Shown: positions 41,346-49,483 of the stretch, one piece after another
Numbering within the stretch: the stretch's first letter is position 1
How the letters are laid out: the number at the start of each line of letters is the position of its first letter
Source: Seohaeicola sp024304985
GTDB lineage: Bacteria; Pseudomonadota; Alphaproteobacteria; Rhodobacterales; Rhodobacteraceae
Direction: 5' to 3'
Assembly (NCBI RefSeq): GCF_028802875.1
Contig: NZ_JARAMP010000001.1
Location: 62,001-126,000, forward strand
Length of the DNA: 64,000 nucleotides
Program-made: the position numbers and the translations under genes
The notes under the pieces: generated by a model
Databases searched by the model: none
What the model saw: only the letters and a program-made list of their open reading frames with translations
Told to the model about the DNA's origin: nothing

Positions 41346-41904
41346 TCCGCATCCTTGGGCGGCCAGGTTGGACGGGCTGTTGGCGCAGGTCTGGGCGCGG
41401 CTGGTGCGGGGCGTCAACGACCGCCACGCGCCAGCGCGGCATCCTACCTTTGCCACCGTCTCGCCCCAGGGCTGGCCCGAGGCGCGGACGGTCGTGCTGC
41501 GCGCGGCTGATCCTGTGGCGGCGCTGCTTGAGGTGCATACCGATCTGCATTCGGCCAAGGTAGCGGCGTTGCGCGCCAATCCCCAAGCTGCGTTTCATGT
41601 GTGGGACGCCTCCGCGCATCTTCAGATCAGGCTTCAGAGCGAAGTGACGATCCTGTCGGGCGGGGCCGTGGCGGCGACATGGGCCAGGGTGCCCGATCCG
41701 TCACGGCAAAGCTATGGCACGTCACCCGCGCCGGGAACGCCCATTGCCGAGGCGCTGGCCTATGCCAAACCCGCCGATCCGGACAGTTTCGCCGTGCTTC
41801 GCTGCGCGGTGCAGGCGATGGATATCGTTCATCTTGGCCCGCAGCACCGTCGTGCGCGGTTTGATCGTGCGGATGGTTGGGCCGGGCAATGGCTGGCCCC
41901 ATAG
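41335..41904 (+). CDS. Pyridoxamine 5'-phosphate oxidase-like FMN-binding protein
   Basis: A 189-aa protein of the split-barrel flavin-binding fold. Residues 35-110 (RHPTFATVSPQGWPEARTVVLRAAD... HSAKVAALRANPQAAFHVWD) match the PNPOx-like N-terminal domain, including the RTVVLR segment that contacts FMN phosphate. It lacks the canonical C-terminal PdxH dimerisation motif, so vitamin B6 oxidase activity is unlikely; a general flavin- or F420-like reductase of the Alr4036 type fits better. It overlaps the lipocalin gene by 11 bases and is the last gene of that operon. Confidence 0.75.
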   Translation: MVTDPHPWAARLDGLLAQVWARLVRGVNDRHAPARHPTFATVSPQGWPEARTVVLRAADPVAALLEVHTDLHSAKVAALRANPQAAFHVWDASAHLQIRLQSEVTILSGGAVAATWARVPDPSRQSYGTSPAPGTPIAEALAYAKPADPDSFAVLRCAVQAMDIVHLGPQHRRARFDRADGWAGQWLAP

Positions 41905-42011
41905 GCCCGCACTGATCCCGGCGATTTTCCCCGCTGGCCAATCTCGGCCACTTGGCGCGGGGCGGCGCAGCGATTATCACGGCTTTCCGGAACCATCGAA
42001 GGATCTTGCCA

Positions 42012-44369
42012 GTGACTGACACCGCCGACCGTATCGCCCGCAGTATCGCCGCCGAAATCGACGCCCGCCCCGCGCAGGTGACCGCTGCGGTGACCCTGCT
42101 GGACGGGGGCGCGACCGTGCCCTTCATCGCCCGCTATCGCAAGGAGGTGACGGGCGGGCTGGATGACACGCAGCTGCGCAATCTGGCGGACCGTCTGGCC
42201 TATCTGCGGGAACTGGAGGCGCGACGGGGTGTCATTCTTGGTTCAATCAAAGAGCAGGGCAAGCTGACGGATGCTTTGGCACGCGCCATTGCCGGGGCCG
42301 AGACAAAGGCCGCGCTGGAAGATATCTATCTGCCTTTCAAGCCAAAGCGGCGAACAAAGGCGATGATCGCCCGCGAGAACGGGCTGGAACCGCTGTTGCA
42401 GGCGATTTTGGCGGATCGCAACGTTCCCCCCGAGGCGCTGGCCGCAGGCTATTTGTCCGATGCCGTTCCCGGTGTGAAGGAAGCGCTGGACGGCGCGCGC
42501 GATATTCTGGTCGAGGATTTGAGCGAGAATGCAGCCCTTCTGGGCCGACTGCGGGATTTCATGCGAGCCGAAGCGCTGATCACCGCCAAGGTCGTGCCCG
42601 GCAAGGAAGACGCCGGCGCGAAGTTCTCGGACTATTTCGATCACTGCGAGGCTTGGGGCAAGATCCCCTCGCACCGCGCCCTTGCGATCCTGCGCGCCGC
42701 CAAGGAAGAAGTGGTGACCGTCGATATCGCACCCGATCCCGAAACCGGCGCGGCCCGTGCCGTCAACATGGTCGCGGCCGCCATTGGCATCAGCGGAGAT
42801 GGTCCCGGCGACGACTGGCTGCGCAAGGCGGCGGGCTGGACATGGCGCGTGAAACTCAGCCTGTCGATGTATGTTGATCTGATGGGCGAATTGCGCCAAC
42901 GCGCCCATGACGAGGCGATTGCGGTGTTTGCGCGCAACCTCAAGGACCTGCTGCTGGCGGCACCTGCTGGGCCAAGGCCGACGCTGGGTCTTGATCCCGG
43001 CATCCGCACGGGCGTGAAGGCGGCGGTTGTCGATGCGACGGGCAAACTGCTGGAAACGGCCACGCTGTATCCTTTTCAACCCAAGAACGATCTGCGCGGC
43101 GCACAGGCCACGATTGTCGAACTGATCCGCAAACACGGTGTGGAACTGGTCGCCATCGGAAACGGCACAGCCAGCCGGGAGACAGAAAAGCTGGTGGCGG
43201 AAACCCTGAAACTCTTGCCTCAAGCCGCCAAGCGCCCGTCCAGTGTCATCGTGTCCGAGGCGGGGGCGTCGGTCTATTCCGCCTCGGAACTGGCGGCGAA
43301 GGAGTTTCCCGATCTGGACGTCAGTTTGCGCGGAGCCGTATCCATCGCCCGCCGCCTGCAGGACCCGCTGGCGGAACTGGTGAAGATCACCCCGCAATCC
43401 ATCGGCGTGGGGCAGTATCAGCATGACGTGGATCAGCGGCGGCTGACGCAGGCACTGGATGCTGTGGTGGAAGACGCCGTGAACGCCGTAGGGGTTGAAT
43501 TGAACATGGCCTCGGCCCCGCTGCTGGCGCGGGTGGCGGGCGTGGGGGCGTCACTGGCACAGGCGATCGTGGCGCATCGGGATGCCCAGGGACCCTTTCC
43601 CTCGCGCAAGGCGCTGCTCAAGGTGGCGGGCCTTGGTCCCAAGGCGTTCGAGCAATGCGCAGGCTTCTTGCGTCTGCGCGACAGTGCCGAGCCGCTGGAT
43701 GCGACCTCTGTCCATCCGGAAGCCTATGGCGTGGCGCGCCGGATCGTGCAGGCCTGCGGCCGCGACATTCGCGAGATCATGGGAGAGCCTGCTGCTCTGC
43801 GCGGTTTGCGCGCGGAACAGTTTGTCGATGACACCTTCGGCCTGCCCACGGTGCGCGACATCCTGTCTGAACTGGAAAAACCCGGTCGCGACCCAAGGCC
43901 CAGCTTTGTCACGGCCCGCTTTGCCGATGGGGTGGATGACATCAAGGATCTGCGCCCCGGCATGTTGCTGGAAGGCACGGTGACCAATGTCGCGGCCTTC
44001 GGGGCCTTCGTTGATATCGGGGTGCATCAGGACGGGCTGGTTCATGTCAGCCAGTTGGCCGACCGCTTCGTCAAGGACCCGCATGAGGTGGTCAAGGCCG
44101 GGGATGTGGTCAAGGTGCGCGTGACCGAGGTCGATATCCCCCGCAAACGGATCGGGCTATCCATGCGCAAGGATGCAGGGGCTGCAAGCACGTCCGGGGC
44201 TGAGCGCCCGGCTGCGAAAACCACCGCAGACGCCAAGGCGCCGCGCAAGTCGGCGCCGGGCGGCAAGGTGGGGCAACCGAAACCGTCGGAGCAAGCAGGC
44301 CGGTCTGCGCCTGACGCCAACAACGCGCTTGGCGCGGCCCTTCTGCAAGCGATGCGCGGCAAGACATAA
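42012..44369 (+). CDS. tex: Tex, RNA-binding transcription accessory protein
   Basis: A 785-aa cytoplasmic protein with the Tex architecture: an N-terminal HTH region (about residues 1-200, TVPFIARYRKEVTGGLDD), a YqgF/RNase H-like domain (about 320-450, LGLDPGIRTGVKAAVVD), two helix-hairpin-helix motifs (about 480-560, VGVELNMASAPLLARVAGVG), and a C-terminal S1 RNA-binding domain (about 650-720, LLEGTVTNVAAFGAFVDIGV). A basic Ala/Lys-rich tail follows. Tex is related to eukaryotic Spt6 and affects transcription and virulence genes. A GTG at 42012 with AAGGA upstream is chosen as start because MTDTADRIA begins the family alignment; upstream sequence is not similar. Confidence 0.93.
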   Translation: MTDTADRIARSIAAEIDARPAQVTAAVTLLDGGATVPFIARYRKEVTGGLDDTQLRNLADRLAYLRELEARRGVILGSIKEQGKLTDALARAIAGAETKAALEDIYLPFKPKRRTKAMIARENGLEPLLQAILADRNVPPEALAAGYLSDAVPGVKEALDGARDILVEDLSENAALLGRLRDFMRAEALITAKVVPGKEDAGAKFSDYFDHCEAWGKIPSHRALAILRAAKEEVVTVDIAPDPETGAARAVNMVAAAIGISGDGPGDDWLRKAAGWTWRVKLSLSMYVDLMGELRQRAHDEAIAVFARNLKDLLLAAPAGPRPTLGLDPGIRTGVKAAVVDATGKLLETATLYPFQPKNDLRGAQATIVELIRKHGVELVAIGNGTASRETEKLVAETLKLLPQAAKRPSSVIVSEAGASVYSASELAAKEFPDLDVSLRGAVSIARRLQDPLAELVKITPQSIGVGQYQHDVDQRRLTQALDAVVEDAVNAVGVELNMASAPLLARVAGVGASLAQAIVAHRDAQGPFPSRKALLKVAGLGPKAFEQCAGFLRLRDSAEPLDATSVHPEAYGVARRIVQACGRDIREIMGEPAALRGLRAEQFVDDTFGLPTVRDILSELEKPGRDPRPSFVTARFADGVDDIKDLRPGMLLEGTVTNVAAFGAFVDIGVHQDGLVHVSQLADRFVKDPHEVVKAGDVVKVRVTEVDIPRKRIGLSMRKDAGAASTSGAERPAAKTTADAKAPRKSAPGGKVGQPKPSEQAGRSAPDANNALGAALLQAMRGKT

Positions 44370-44437
44370 GAACAGGGAGAACCCGCGCGACGCGTCAAGG
44401 ACAGGTGGCGCGGGGATTGGCTTTCCGACAGCGAAGA

Positions 44438-44800
44438 TCAGTCGCTTTGCGGCACCGGTGCGGTCTCGGTCGGTGCATCGGTTGCCGGTGCGTCGGCGGC
44501 TGGTGCGTCGGTGGCTGGTGCATCAGGAGTCTGCGTATCTGCTGCAGGAGCCTGCGCCGGATCACTTGCGGGCGTGTCCGTGGTCTCGACGCTGATGGAT
44601 GTGTTGCCACCAGCGGGTTCTGCCGTGTCTGTGGTGATCTGTGATCCACCCAGAACCAGGTAGGCGATGACGGCGACCGCGACGATCACACCTCCCAGCA
44701 GGAACCACATCGTGCCACCACCGCCCGAGGGCTTGGGCGCGGTGCGGTTGATCGTTGTATGGGTGGTCGTCGAAGGTCTCTGCACTTTCGATTCGTCCAT
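44438..44800 (-). CDS. Single-pass membrane protein with low-complexity Asp/Ala/Pro/Thr tail
   Basis: A 120-aa protein with a polar Thr-rich N-terminus (1-28), a membrane helix (about 31-51, MWFLLGGVIVAVAVIAYLVL) and an extracytoplasmic tail that becomes a DAPAT/DAPAA repeat (about 85-115). No enzyme motif is present. AAGGAG precedes the ATG. An EcfG-like element (GGAAC-N17-GGTT) lies about 115 bases upstream, and another EcfG promoter faces the opposite way nearby, so it may be a stress-induced envelope protein. The repeats suggest slippage-prone length variation. No family recognised. Confidence 0.65.
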   Translation of the reverse strand: MDESKVQRPSTTTHTTINRTAPKPSGGGGTMWFLLGGVIVAVAVIAYLVLGGSQITTDTAEPAGGNTSISVETTDTPASDPAQAPAADTQTPDAPATDAPAADAPATDAPTETAPVPQSD

Positions 44801-44913
44801 TGTCTTTCTCCTTCATGAGTGGCCGCAGTCACACGCTGTGAACGCCGCTGGCCAATGGCTGGGGTGTTGTGGACTGTCACTGTCGCCACGGATGTTGGCG
44901 GCTCGTATGGATT

Positions 44914-44939
44914 AACCATCTCGCATGCGCTCTGGTTCC
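44914..44939 (-). promoter_or_regulatory. Possible EcfG-type promoter for the Asp/Ala/Pro-rich membrane protein
   Basis: Minus-strand GGAAC (44939-44935), 17-base spacer, GGTT (44917-44914). One mismatch to the CGTT -10. The predicted leader of about 107 bases is longer than at the phyR locus, so confidence is moderate to low. Confidence 0.35.
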
Positions 44940-45029
44940 ACGCCCGGCAACAGATAGCGCTTGCTCGGCGGATCATCGCCGCTTGCATGCACCGCGCTGC
45001 GGACTGTGGGGTGATTGGTGGCCGTCTCG

Positions 45030-45055
45030 GGAACTGAACCCGTTTCATCCGCGTT
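45030..45055 (+). promoter_or_regulatory. EcfG promoter upstream of the 24-aa membrane peptide gene
   Basis: Plus-strand GGAAC (45030-45034), 17-base spacer, CGTT (45052-45055): an exact match to the EcfG consensus with the 17-base spacing. Transcription would start near 45062 and run through the small gene at 45197 to the terminator at 45346-45388, giving a short transcript of about 330 bases with a 135-base leader. Confidence 0.7.
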
Positions 45056-45196
45056 AACTGAATGATCGTCGCCACGCCCCGGCGGTGAAGCAAACCACGC
45101 TGTGAACTCGATTCAGCCTAAGACGCCGGCGGGAGCTTTCCGGCCGGTCTCACCGGAGTGCTGATGACACGCAGTCAGAACGGAGCAAGAAATCAA

Positions 45197-45271
45197 ATGA
45201 ACCAGATCATTTATATCGTCGGCCTTGTGGTAATCGTCCTGTTTATCCTCGGGTTCCTGGGCCTGCGCTGA
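45197..45271 (+). CDS. 24-aa single-helix membrane peptide, likely stress-induced
   Basis: MNQIIYIVGLVVIVLFILGF followed by LGLR: one transmembrane helix with almost no flanking sequence. GGAG lies 12-15 bases before the ATG. It sits between an exact EcfG promoter and a strong terminator, which is good support for a real monocistronic gene despite its size. Similar tiny hydrophobic proteins are seen in stress regulons of alphaproteobacteria, with no known mechanism. A regulatory RNA role for the same transcript is an alternative. Confidence 0.65.
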   Translation: MNQIIYIVGLVVIVLFILGFLGLR

Positions 45272-45345
45272 AGCGTTCAGGCGAAGTCCACTACGATCCG
45301 AGACAGCTTACCTTTTGACCGGCCCTCGCGATCCCCGGTCTTGAT

Positions 45346-45388
45346 CATGCGCCGTTCGCACCCAAGGTGAGCGGCGCATGCCTTTTTT
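45346..45388 (+). terminator. Strong rho-independent terminator after the small membrane peptide gene
   Basis: Stem CATGCGCCG (45346-45354) / CGGCGCATG (45372-45380) with an inner CACC/GGTG pairing, followed by CCTTTTTTG. It is one of the clearest terminators in the window. Confidence 0.8.
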
Positions 45389-45460
45389 GACCCGACATCA
45401 GGCATCCTTTTTGCCGCGCTTGGCGTCTTGGACGGACAGCACTATCCCCTTTTCCGGATC

Positions 45461-45598
45461 ATGATCGCGGCTGCATCGGTGTTTGCACTGATCTTGACTG
45501 TCCTGATGAACGCACCTGCATTCAAGAACGGTCCGGTTGCCCACGGCAGCCACGCCGTCTCGGCGGAAGCAATGCCCGCGCCTTATAGAGCGGACTGA
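45461..45598 (+). CDS. Candidate small membrane protein (45 aa), doubtful
   Basis: An ATG-started frame encodes a hydrophobic helix (MIAAASVFALILTVLMNAPA) and a polar tail ending in TGA. The same frame is open back to 45371 with protein-like sequence (ILFAALGVLDGQHYPLFRI) but no ATG, so the gene could begin at a TTG (45428) or be a decayed remnant. No ribosome binding site is clear. It lies between the terminator and the tRNA gene, in an otherwise empty stretch. Confidence 0.3.
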   Translation: MIAAASVFALILTVLMNAPAFKNGPVAHGSHAVSAEAMPAPYRAD

Positions 45599-45643
45599 CC
45601 AGTATTGTGGCCCTATCCGTGGTCATCAACTGTAAGGAAAGCT

Positions 45644-45720
45644 TGGTAGCGGAGGAGGGACTCGAACCCCCGACACGCGGATTATGATTCCGCTGCTCTA
45701 ACCAACTGAGCTACTCCGCC
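45644..45720 (-). tRNA. tRNA-Met (CAT), elongator
   Basis: The minus strand folds as a complete tRNA with acceptor GGCGGAG/CTCCGCT, D-arm GCTC-AGTTGGTTA-GAGC, anticodon arm GCGGA-ATCATAA-TCCGC with anticodon CAT, T-arm GGGGG-TTCGAGT-CCCTC, discriminator A and encoded CCA. The G-U first pair and lack of initiator features mark it as elongator methionine tRNA (a lysidine-modified isoleucine tRNA is less likely). No integrase or duplicated 3' end is visible nearby. Confidence 0.93.
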
Positions 45721-45965
45721 GAAGCGTGACGGGCTTTACGAAAGCACGGTTGGCCCGTCAAGGGCGAAACCGCATCTGCTGCGGTGAATCAGAAAAAACC
45801 GGCGCGGACCTGTCATCCCCGAACGCCGCTGCTTGACCATCAGGGGAGTGGCCCGGACGCACCTTTCTGGCGGACATGGCGGTTTCGTGATTGCTGAAAT
45901 TTTCATCTTCGCGCCCTCTTTTCAGGCAAATCAGCCGGATACGCGATGGAAATGCAGGTCGGCGG

Positions 45966-46925
45966 ATGTTTCCCGCCCATCTCCCCCGCCATGATCACGT
46001 GGCGCTGCCCGGCTCTGGGGCTTTCTTCAAGGCGCGCGATGGGTCAACGCAGCCGGGGGAGGCGATCATTCTGGATGCAGCGCAGGTCTTGCCGCTCGAC
46101 GGTCCGACCCGGGCCCAGCGCGCCATCGGCACGTTGCTGTTGCACAGCAAGGCGCAGGTCAGCAGCGGCGCTCCGGTTCTTGACGACCTGCGCCATGCCG
46201 GATGCCTGAAGGCGCTGTTTCCGCGAGGCCCGGCGGATCGACTGAGTGCCGTCATCGTCAACACGTCAGGTGGGGTCACGGGCGGCGACGACCTGCGAAT
46301 CGAGGGGCACGTGGGTGTGGACAGCCGTCTGAGCCTGACATCGCAGGCGGCTGAACGGATTTACCGCGCCAGCGGGATTGAGCCCGCGCGCGTCACCACA
46401 AGGATCATTGTGGCCGCAGGGGGCCGACTGGATTGGCTGCCGCAGGAAACGATCCTCTTCGACGCCGCCCGGCTGGATCGGCGTTTGCGTGTCGATCTGG
46501 CCGCGGATGCGCGCTGCCTTCTGGTCGAGACACTGGTTTTCGGTCGAAAGGCCATGGGCGAGCGCGTGCGCGCCTTGCACCTCTCCGACCGGATCGAGGT
46601 CTGGCGAGACGGCGCGCCGCTTTTCATCGACAGGATGCGCCTTGCAGGAGATGCGGCTGATCTATTGGCACGCCGTGCCACTGGTGCCGGTGCCGTGGCG
46701 ATGGCCAGCGTGCTTTTCGCAACCCCTGAGGACAGCCCCGAGGCCGCCGCACATCTGGACCGCCTGCGCCAGGATTTGCCCGCCGGGGCTGGCGCATCGC
46801 TGATCCGTCCGGGCCTCCTGTTTCTGCGCCTGACGGCATCAGACAGTTTCAACCTGCGCCGCAGGCTGCTGCCCCTCTTGGCACAGCTGAATGACGGCCC
46901 CCTGCCCCGCACATGGATGATCTGA
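45966..46925 (+). CDS. ureD: Urease accessory protein UreD
   Basis: A 319-aa accessory protein that, with UreF and UreG, forms the complex inserting nickel into apo-urease. Family segments: QRAIGTLLLHSKAQ near the start, VIVNTSGGVTGGDDLRI (about residues 97-113), IYRASGIEPARVTTRIIV, and WLPQETILFDAARLDRRLRVDL. The frame extends upstream to a TTG at 45891, but the ATG at 45966 fits family length better; the exact start is uncertain. First gene of the urease operon ureD-A-orf-B-C-E-F-G; the stop is one base from the ureA ATG. No nitrogen-regulated sigma-54 promoter was convincing upstream. Confidence 0.88.
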   Translation: MFPAHLPRHDHVALPGSGAFFKARDGSTQPGEAIILDAAQVLPLDGPTRAQRAIGTLLLHSKAQVSSGAPVLDDLRHAGCLKALFPRGPADRLSAVIVNTSGGVTGGDDLRIEGHVGVDSRLSLTSQAAERIYRASGIEPARVTTRIIVAAGGRLDWLPQETILFDAARLDRRLRVDLAADARCLLVETLVFGRKAMGERVRALHLSDRIEVWRDGAPLFIDRMRLAGDAADLLARRATGAGAVAMASVLFATPEDSPEAAAHLDRLRQDLPAGAGASLIRPGLLFLRLTASDSFNLRRRLLPLLAQLNDGPLPRTWMI

Positions 46926-46926
46926 G

Positions 46927-47229
46927 ATGAACCTGACCCCCCGCGAAAAAGACAAGCTGCTGATCGCGATGGCCGCCGAGGTGGCGCGCAAACGTCTGGC
47001 GCGCGGCGTCAAGCTGAACCACCCCGAGGCGATTGCCCTGATCACCGACACGGTGGTCGAAGGGGCGCGCGATGGGCGGTCCGTGGCCGACATGATGCAA
47101 GCAGGCGCACAGGTGATCACCCGCGCCGATTGCATGGAGGGCGTGCCCGAGATGATCCACGAGGTTCAGGTCGAGGCGACCTTCCCTGATGGCACCAAGC
47201 TGGTGACCGTCCACAATCCGATCCGCTGA
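46927..47229 (+). CDS. ureA: Urease gamma subunit UreA
   Basis: A 100-aa structural subunit with the invariant start MNLTPREKDKLLIAMAAEVARKR, the central LNHPEAIALI and the ending FPDGTKLVTVHNPI. It packs with beta and alpha subunits as (alpha-beta-gamma)3. Length is exactly that of bacterial UreA. It is followed after 21 bases not by ureB but by a small membrane-protein gene. Confidence 0.95.
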   Translation: MNLTPREKDKLLIAMAAEVARKRLARGVKLNHPEAIALITDTVVEGARDGRSVADMMQAGAQVITRADCMEGVPEMIHEVQVEATFPDGTKLVTVHNPIR

Positions 47230-47250
47230 TTTTCGCAAGGAGCCCAACTG

Positions 47251-47415
47251 ATGAAACGAATGATCCTGATAGCCGCCACCCTCTGGGCCACGCCACTTCT
47301 GGCGCATGACGGGATGCATCTGCATCCTCATGCCGATCACCCGGCGTGGTCGCTGATCGTGCTGGCATCGGCTGTGGTGGGTGCTGCGGCCTATCTTGCA
47401 TGGCGGCGCAGATGA
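47251..47415 (+). CDS. Small His-rich membrane protein within the urease operon
   Basis: A 54-aa protein with a signal-like N-terminal helix (MKRMILIAATLWATPLLA), a histidine-rich linker (HDGMHLHPHADH, five His in 12 residues), a transmembrane helix (about 32-50) and a basic RRR end. AAGGAG precedes the ATG, and its stop overlaps the ureB start (ATGA), so it is translated with ureB. It is too short for the HupE/UreJ nickel permeases, but the His-rich periplasmic-facing loop suggests metal (nickel) handling (inference). I do not recognise a named family. Confidence 0.75.
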   Translation: MKRMILIAATLWATPLLAHDGMHLHPHADHPAWSLIVLASAVVGAAAYLAWRRR

Positions 47416-47717
47416 TCCCCGGCGAGCTGTTTCCCGCATCCAGTGATCTGACCCTGAACGCCGGGCGCGAGGCCATTACGCTGATGGTCGCCAATACCGG
47501 CGACCGCCCGGTACAGGTGGGCAGTCATTACCATTTCGCCGAAACGAATCCGGCGCTGGACTTTGACCGCGTGGCTGCGCGCGGGATGCGGCTGGACATC
47601 GCCGCCGGCACCGCCGTGCGGTTCGAACCCGGTCAGCGGCGCGAGGTGCAATTGATCCCCTATGCCGGGGACCGGATCGTGCAGGGCTTCAATCAGGCGG
47701 TGATGGGGCCGCTCTAG
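47412..47717 (+). CDS. ureB: Urease beta subunit UreB
   Basis: A 101-aa structural subunit with the typical start MIPGELFPASSDLTLNAGRE, the motif VGSHYHFAETNPALDFDR and RFEPGQRREVQLIPYAGDR near the end. It connects gamma and alpha subunits in the trimer. The ATG overlaps the stop of the small His-rich gene, which suggests coupled translation with that gene. Length is normal for separate UreB subunits. Confidence 0.95.
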   Translation: MIPGELFPASSDLTLNAGREAITLMVANTGDRPVQVGSHYHFAETNPALDFDRVAARGMRLDIAAGTAVRFEPGQRREVQLIPYAGDRIVQGFNQAVMGPL

Positions 47718-47755
47718 GCCCTGCCGCGCATATCATTCGTCAAAGGATCGTTCCG

Positions 47756-49465
47756 ATGCCCGTCAAGATTTCCCGCCCCGACTATGCCGCGATGTATGGC
47801 CCGACCACGGGCGACAGGCTACGGCTGGCCGATACCGATCTGATCATCGAGGTGGAGCGCGACCTGACGATCTATGGCGAAGAGGTCAAGTTCGGCGGCG
47901 GCAAGGTGATCCGCGACGGGATGGGGCAGTCTCAGATGACGCGCGCAGGCGGGGCGGTGGATACGGTCATCACCAATGCGCTGATCGTGGACTGGACCGG
48001 GATTTATAAGGCGGATGTCGGCCTGCGGGACGGGCGTATCCATGCCATCGGCAAGGCAGGCAACCCTGATACGCAACCGGGTGTCACGATCGTCGTGGGA
48101 CCGGGAACCGAGGTGATCGCGGGCGAAGGGCGCATCCTGACGGCGGGCGGGTTTGACAGCCATATCCACTACATCTGCCCGCAGCAGATGGAGGATGCGC
48201 TGCATTCCGGCGTGACCACGATGCTGGGTGGCGGCACTGGTCCCGCGCATGGCACGCTGGCCACGACAGTTACGCCCGGGCCGTGGCACATGGCGCGGAT
48301 GTTGCAGGCGGCGGATGCCTTTCCGATGAATCTTGCCTTCGCGGGCAAGGGCAATGCCTCGCGTCCCGCAGCGCTGGAGGAGCAGATACTGGCGGGTGCC
48401 TGTGCGCTGAAACTGCACGAGGATTGGGGCACTACGCCTGCGGCCATAGATTGCTGCCTGTCCGTCGCGGATGCCATGGATGTGCAGGTGATGATCCACA
48501 CCGATACGCTGAATGAAAGCGGTTTTGTGGAACATACCGTGGCGGCGCTGAAGGGGCGCACGATCCACGCATTTCACACCGAAGGCGCGGGGGGCGGTCA
48601 TGCTCCCGACATCATCAAGATCTGCGGGCTGCCGCATGTCCTGCCCTCATCCACCAATCCGACGCGGCCCTTCACCGTCAATACGGTTGACGAGCATCTG
48701 GACATGCTGATGGTCTGTCATCACCTCGACAAGTCTATCCCCGAAGACGTGGCCTTTGCCGAAAGCCGTATCCGGCGCGAGACGATTGCCGCCGAAGATA
48801 TCCTGCATGACATGGGGGCGTTCTCGATCATCGCGAGCGACAGTCAGGCGATGGGGCGTGTGGGCGAGGTGCTGATCCGCACATGGCAGACCGCCGACAA
48901 GATGCGCAAGCAGCGCGGACGCCTGCCCGAGGAGACGGGCGAGAACGACAATTTCCGCGTGCGCCGCTATATCGCCAAATACACGATCAACCCGGCCATC
49001 GCGCATGGGATCTCGGCGCATATCGGCAGTATCGAGCTAGGCAAGCGCGCCGATCTGGTGCTGTGGAACCCGGCCTTCTTTGGCGTGAAACCCGAGATGG
49101 TCCTGATGGCGGGCAGCATCGTGCTTGCGCAGATGGGCGACCCCAATGCCTCGATCCCCACGCCGCAGCCGGTCTATTCCCGGCCGATGTTCGGGGCGTA
49201 TGGCCGCGCTCTGGAGCATACGGCGGTGACCTTCGTGTCCGAGGCGGCGCAGGCTGACGGGATACGCGGCAAGCTGGGTCTGGCGAAACAGACCTTGGCG
49301 GTGACCAACACGCGCCGGATCGGCAAGGCGGATCTGAAGCTGAACACGGCAACGCCGCATATCGAGGTGAACCCCGAAACCTATGAGGTGCGCGCGGATG
49401 GCGAATTGCTGACCTGCGAGCCTGCAACCGTGCTGCCGATGGCGCAGCGCTATTTCCTGTATTGA
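47756..49465 (+). CDS. ureC: Urease alpha (catalytic) subunit UreC
   Basis: A 569-aa nickel amidohydrolase hydrolysing urea to ammonia and carbamate in the cytoplasm. Nickel ligands include the HIHYICP motif (His pair, about residues 136-138), the carbamylated K219 in LKLHEDWG, histidines in the VMIHTDTLNESGF and HTEGAGGGHAPDI segments, and the active-site flap with C and H in VCHHLDKSIPEDVAFAESRIR. N-terminal YAAMYGPTTGDRLRLADTDL is also diagnostic. Full length, no anomalies. Encoded 38 bases after ureB. Confidence 0.97.
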   Translation: MPVKISRPDYAAMYGPTTGDRLRLADTDLIIEVERDLTIYGEEVKFGGGKVIRDGMGQSQMTRAGGAVDTVITNALIVDWTGIYKADVGLRDGRIHAIGKAGNPDTQPGVTIVVGPGTEVIAGEGRILTAGGFDSHIHYICPQQMEDALHSGVTTMLGGGTGPAHGTLATTVTPGPWHMARMLQAADAFPMNLAFAGKGNASRPAALEEQILAGACALKLHEDWGTTPAAIDCCLSVADAMDVQVMIHTDTLNESGFVEHTVAALKGRTIHAFHTEGAGGGHAPDIIKICGLPHVLPSSTNPTRPFTVNTVDEHLDMLMVCHHLDKSIPEDVAFAESRIRRETIAAEDILHDMGAFSIIASDSQAMGRVGEVLIRTWQTADKMRKQRGRLPEETGENDNFRVRRYIAKYTINPAIAHGISAHIGSIELGKRADLVLWNPAFFGVKPEMVLMAGSIVLAQMGDPNASIPTPQPVYSRPMFGAYGRALEHTAVTFVSEAAQADGIRGKLGLAKQTLAVTNTRRIGKADLKLNTATPHIEVNPETYEVRADGELLTCEPATVLPMAQRYFLY

Positions 49466-49483
49466 TCCCGAAAGGCCGATCCG

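Noticed and set aside
45644..45720. tRNA-Met as an integration site for a mobile element
   Set aside because: No integrase gene, repeated 3' end or compositional break is visible on either side.
45860..45900. TGGC...TTGC pattern suggesting a sigma-54 promoter for the urease operon
   Set aside because: The GG-to-GC spacing is about 15 bases instead of 12, so it does not fit the -24/-12 element.
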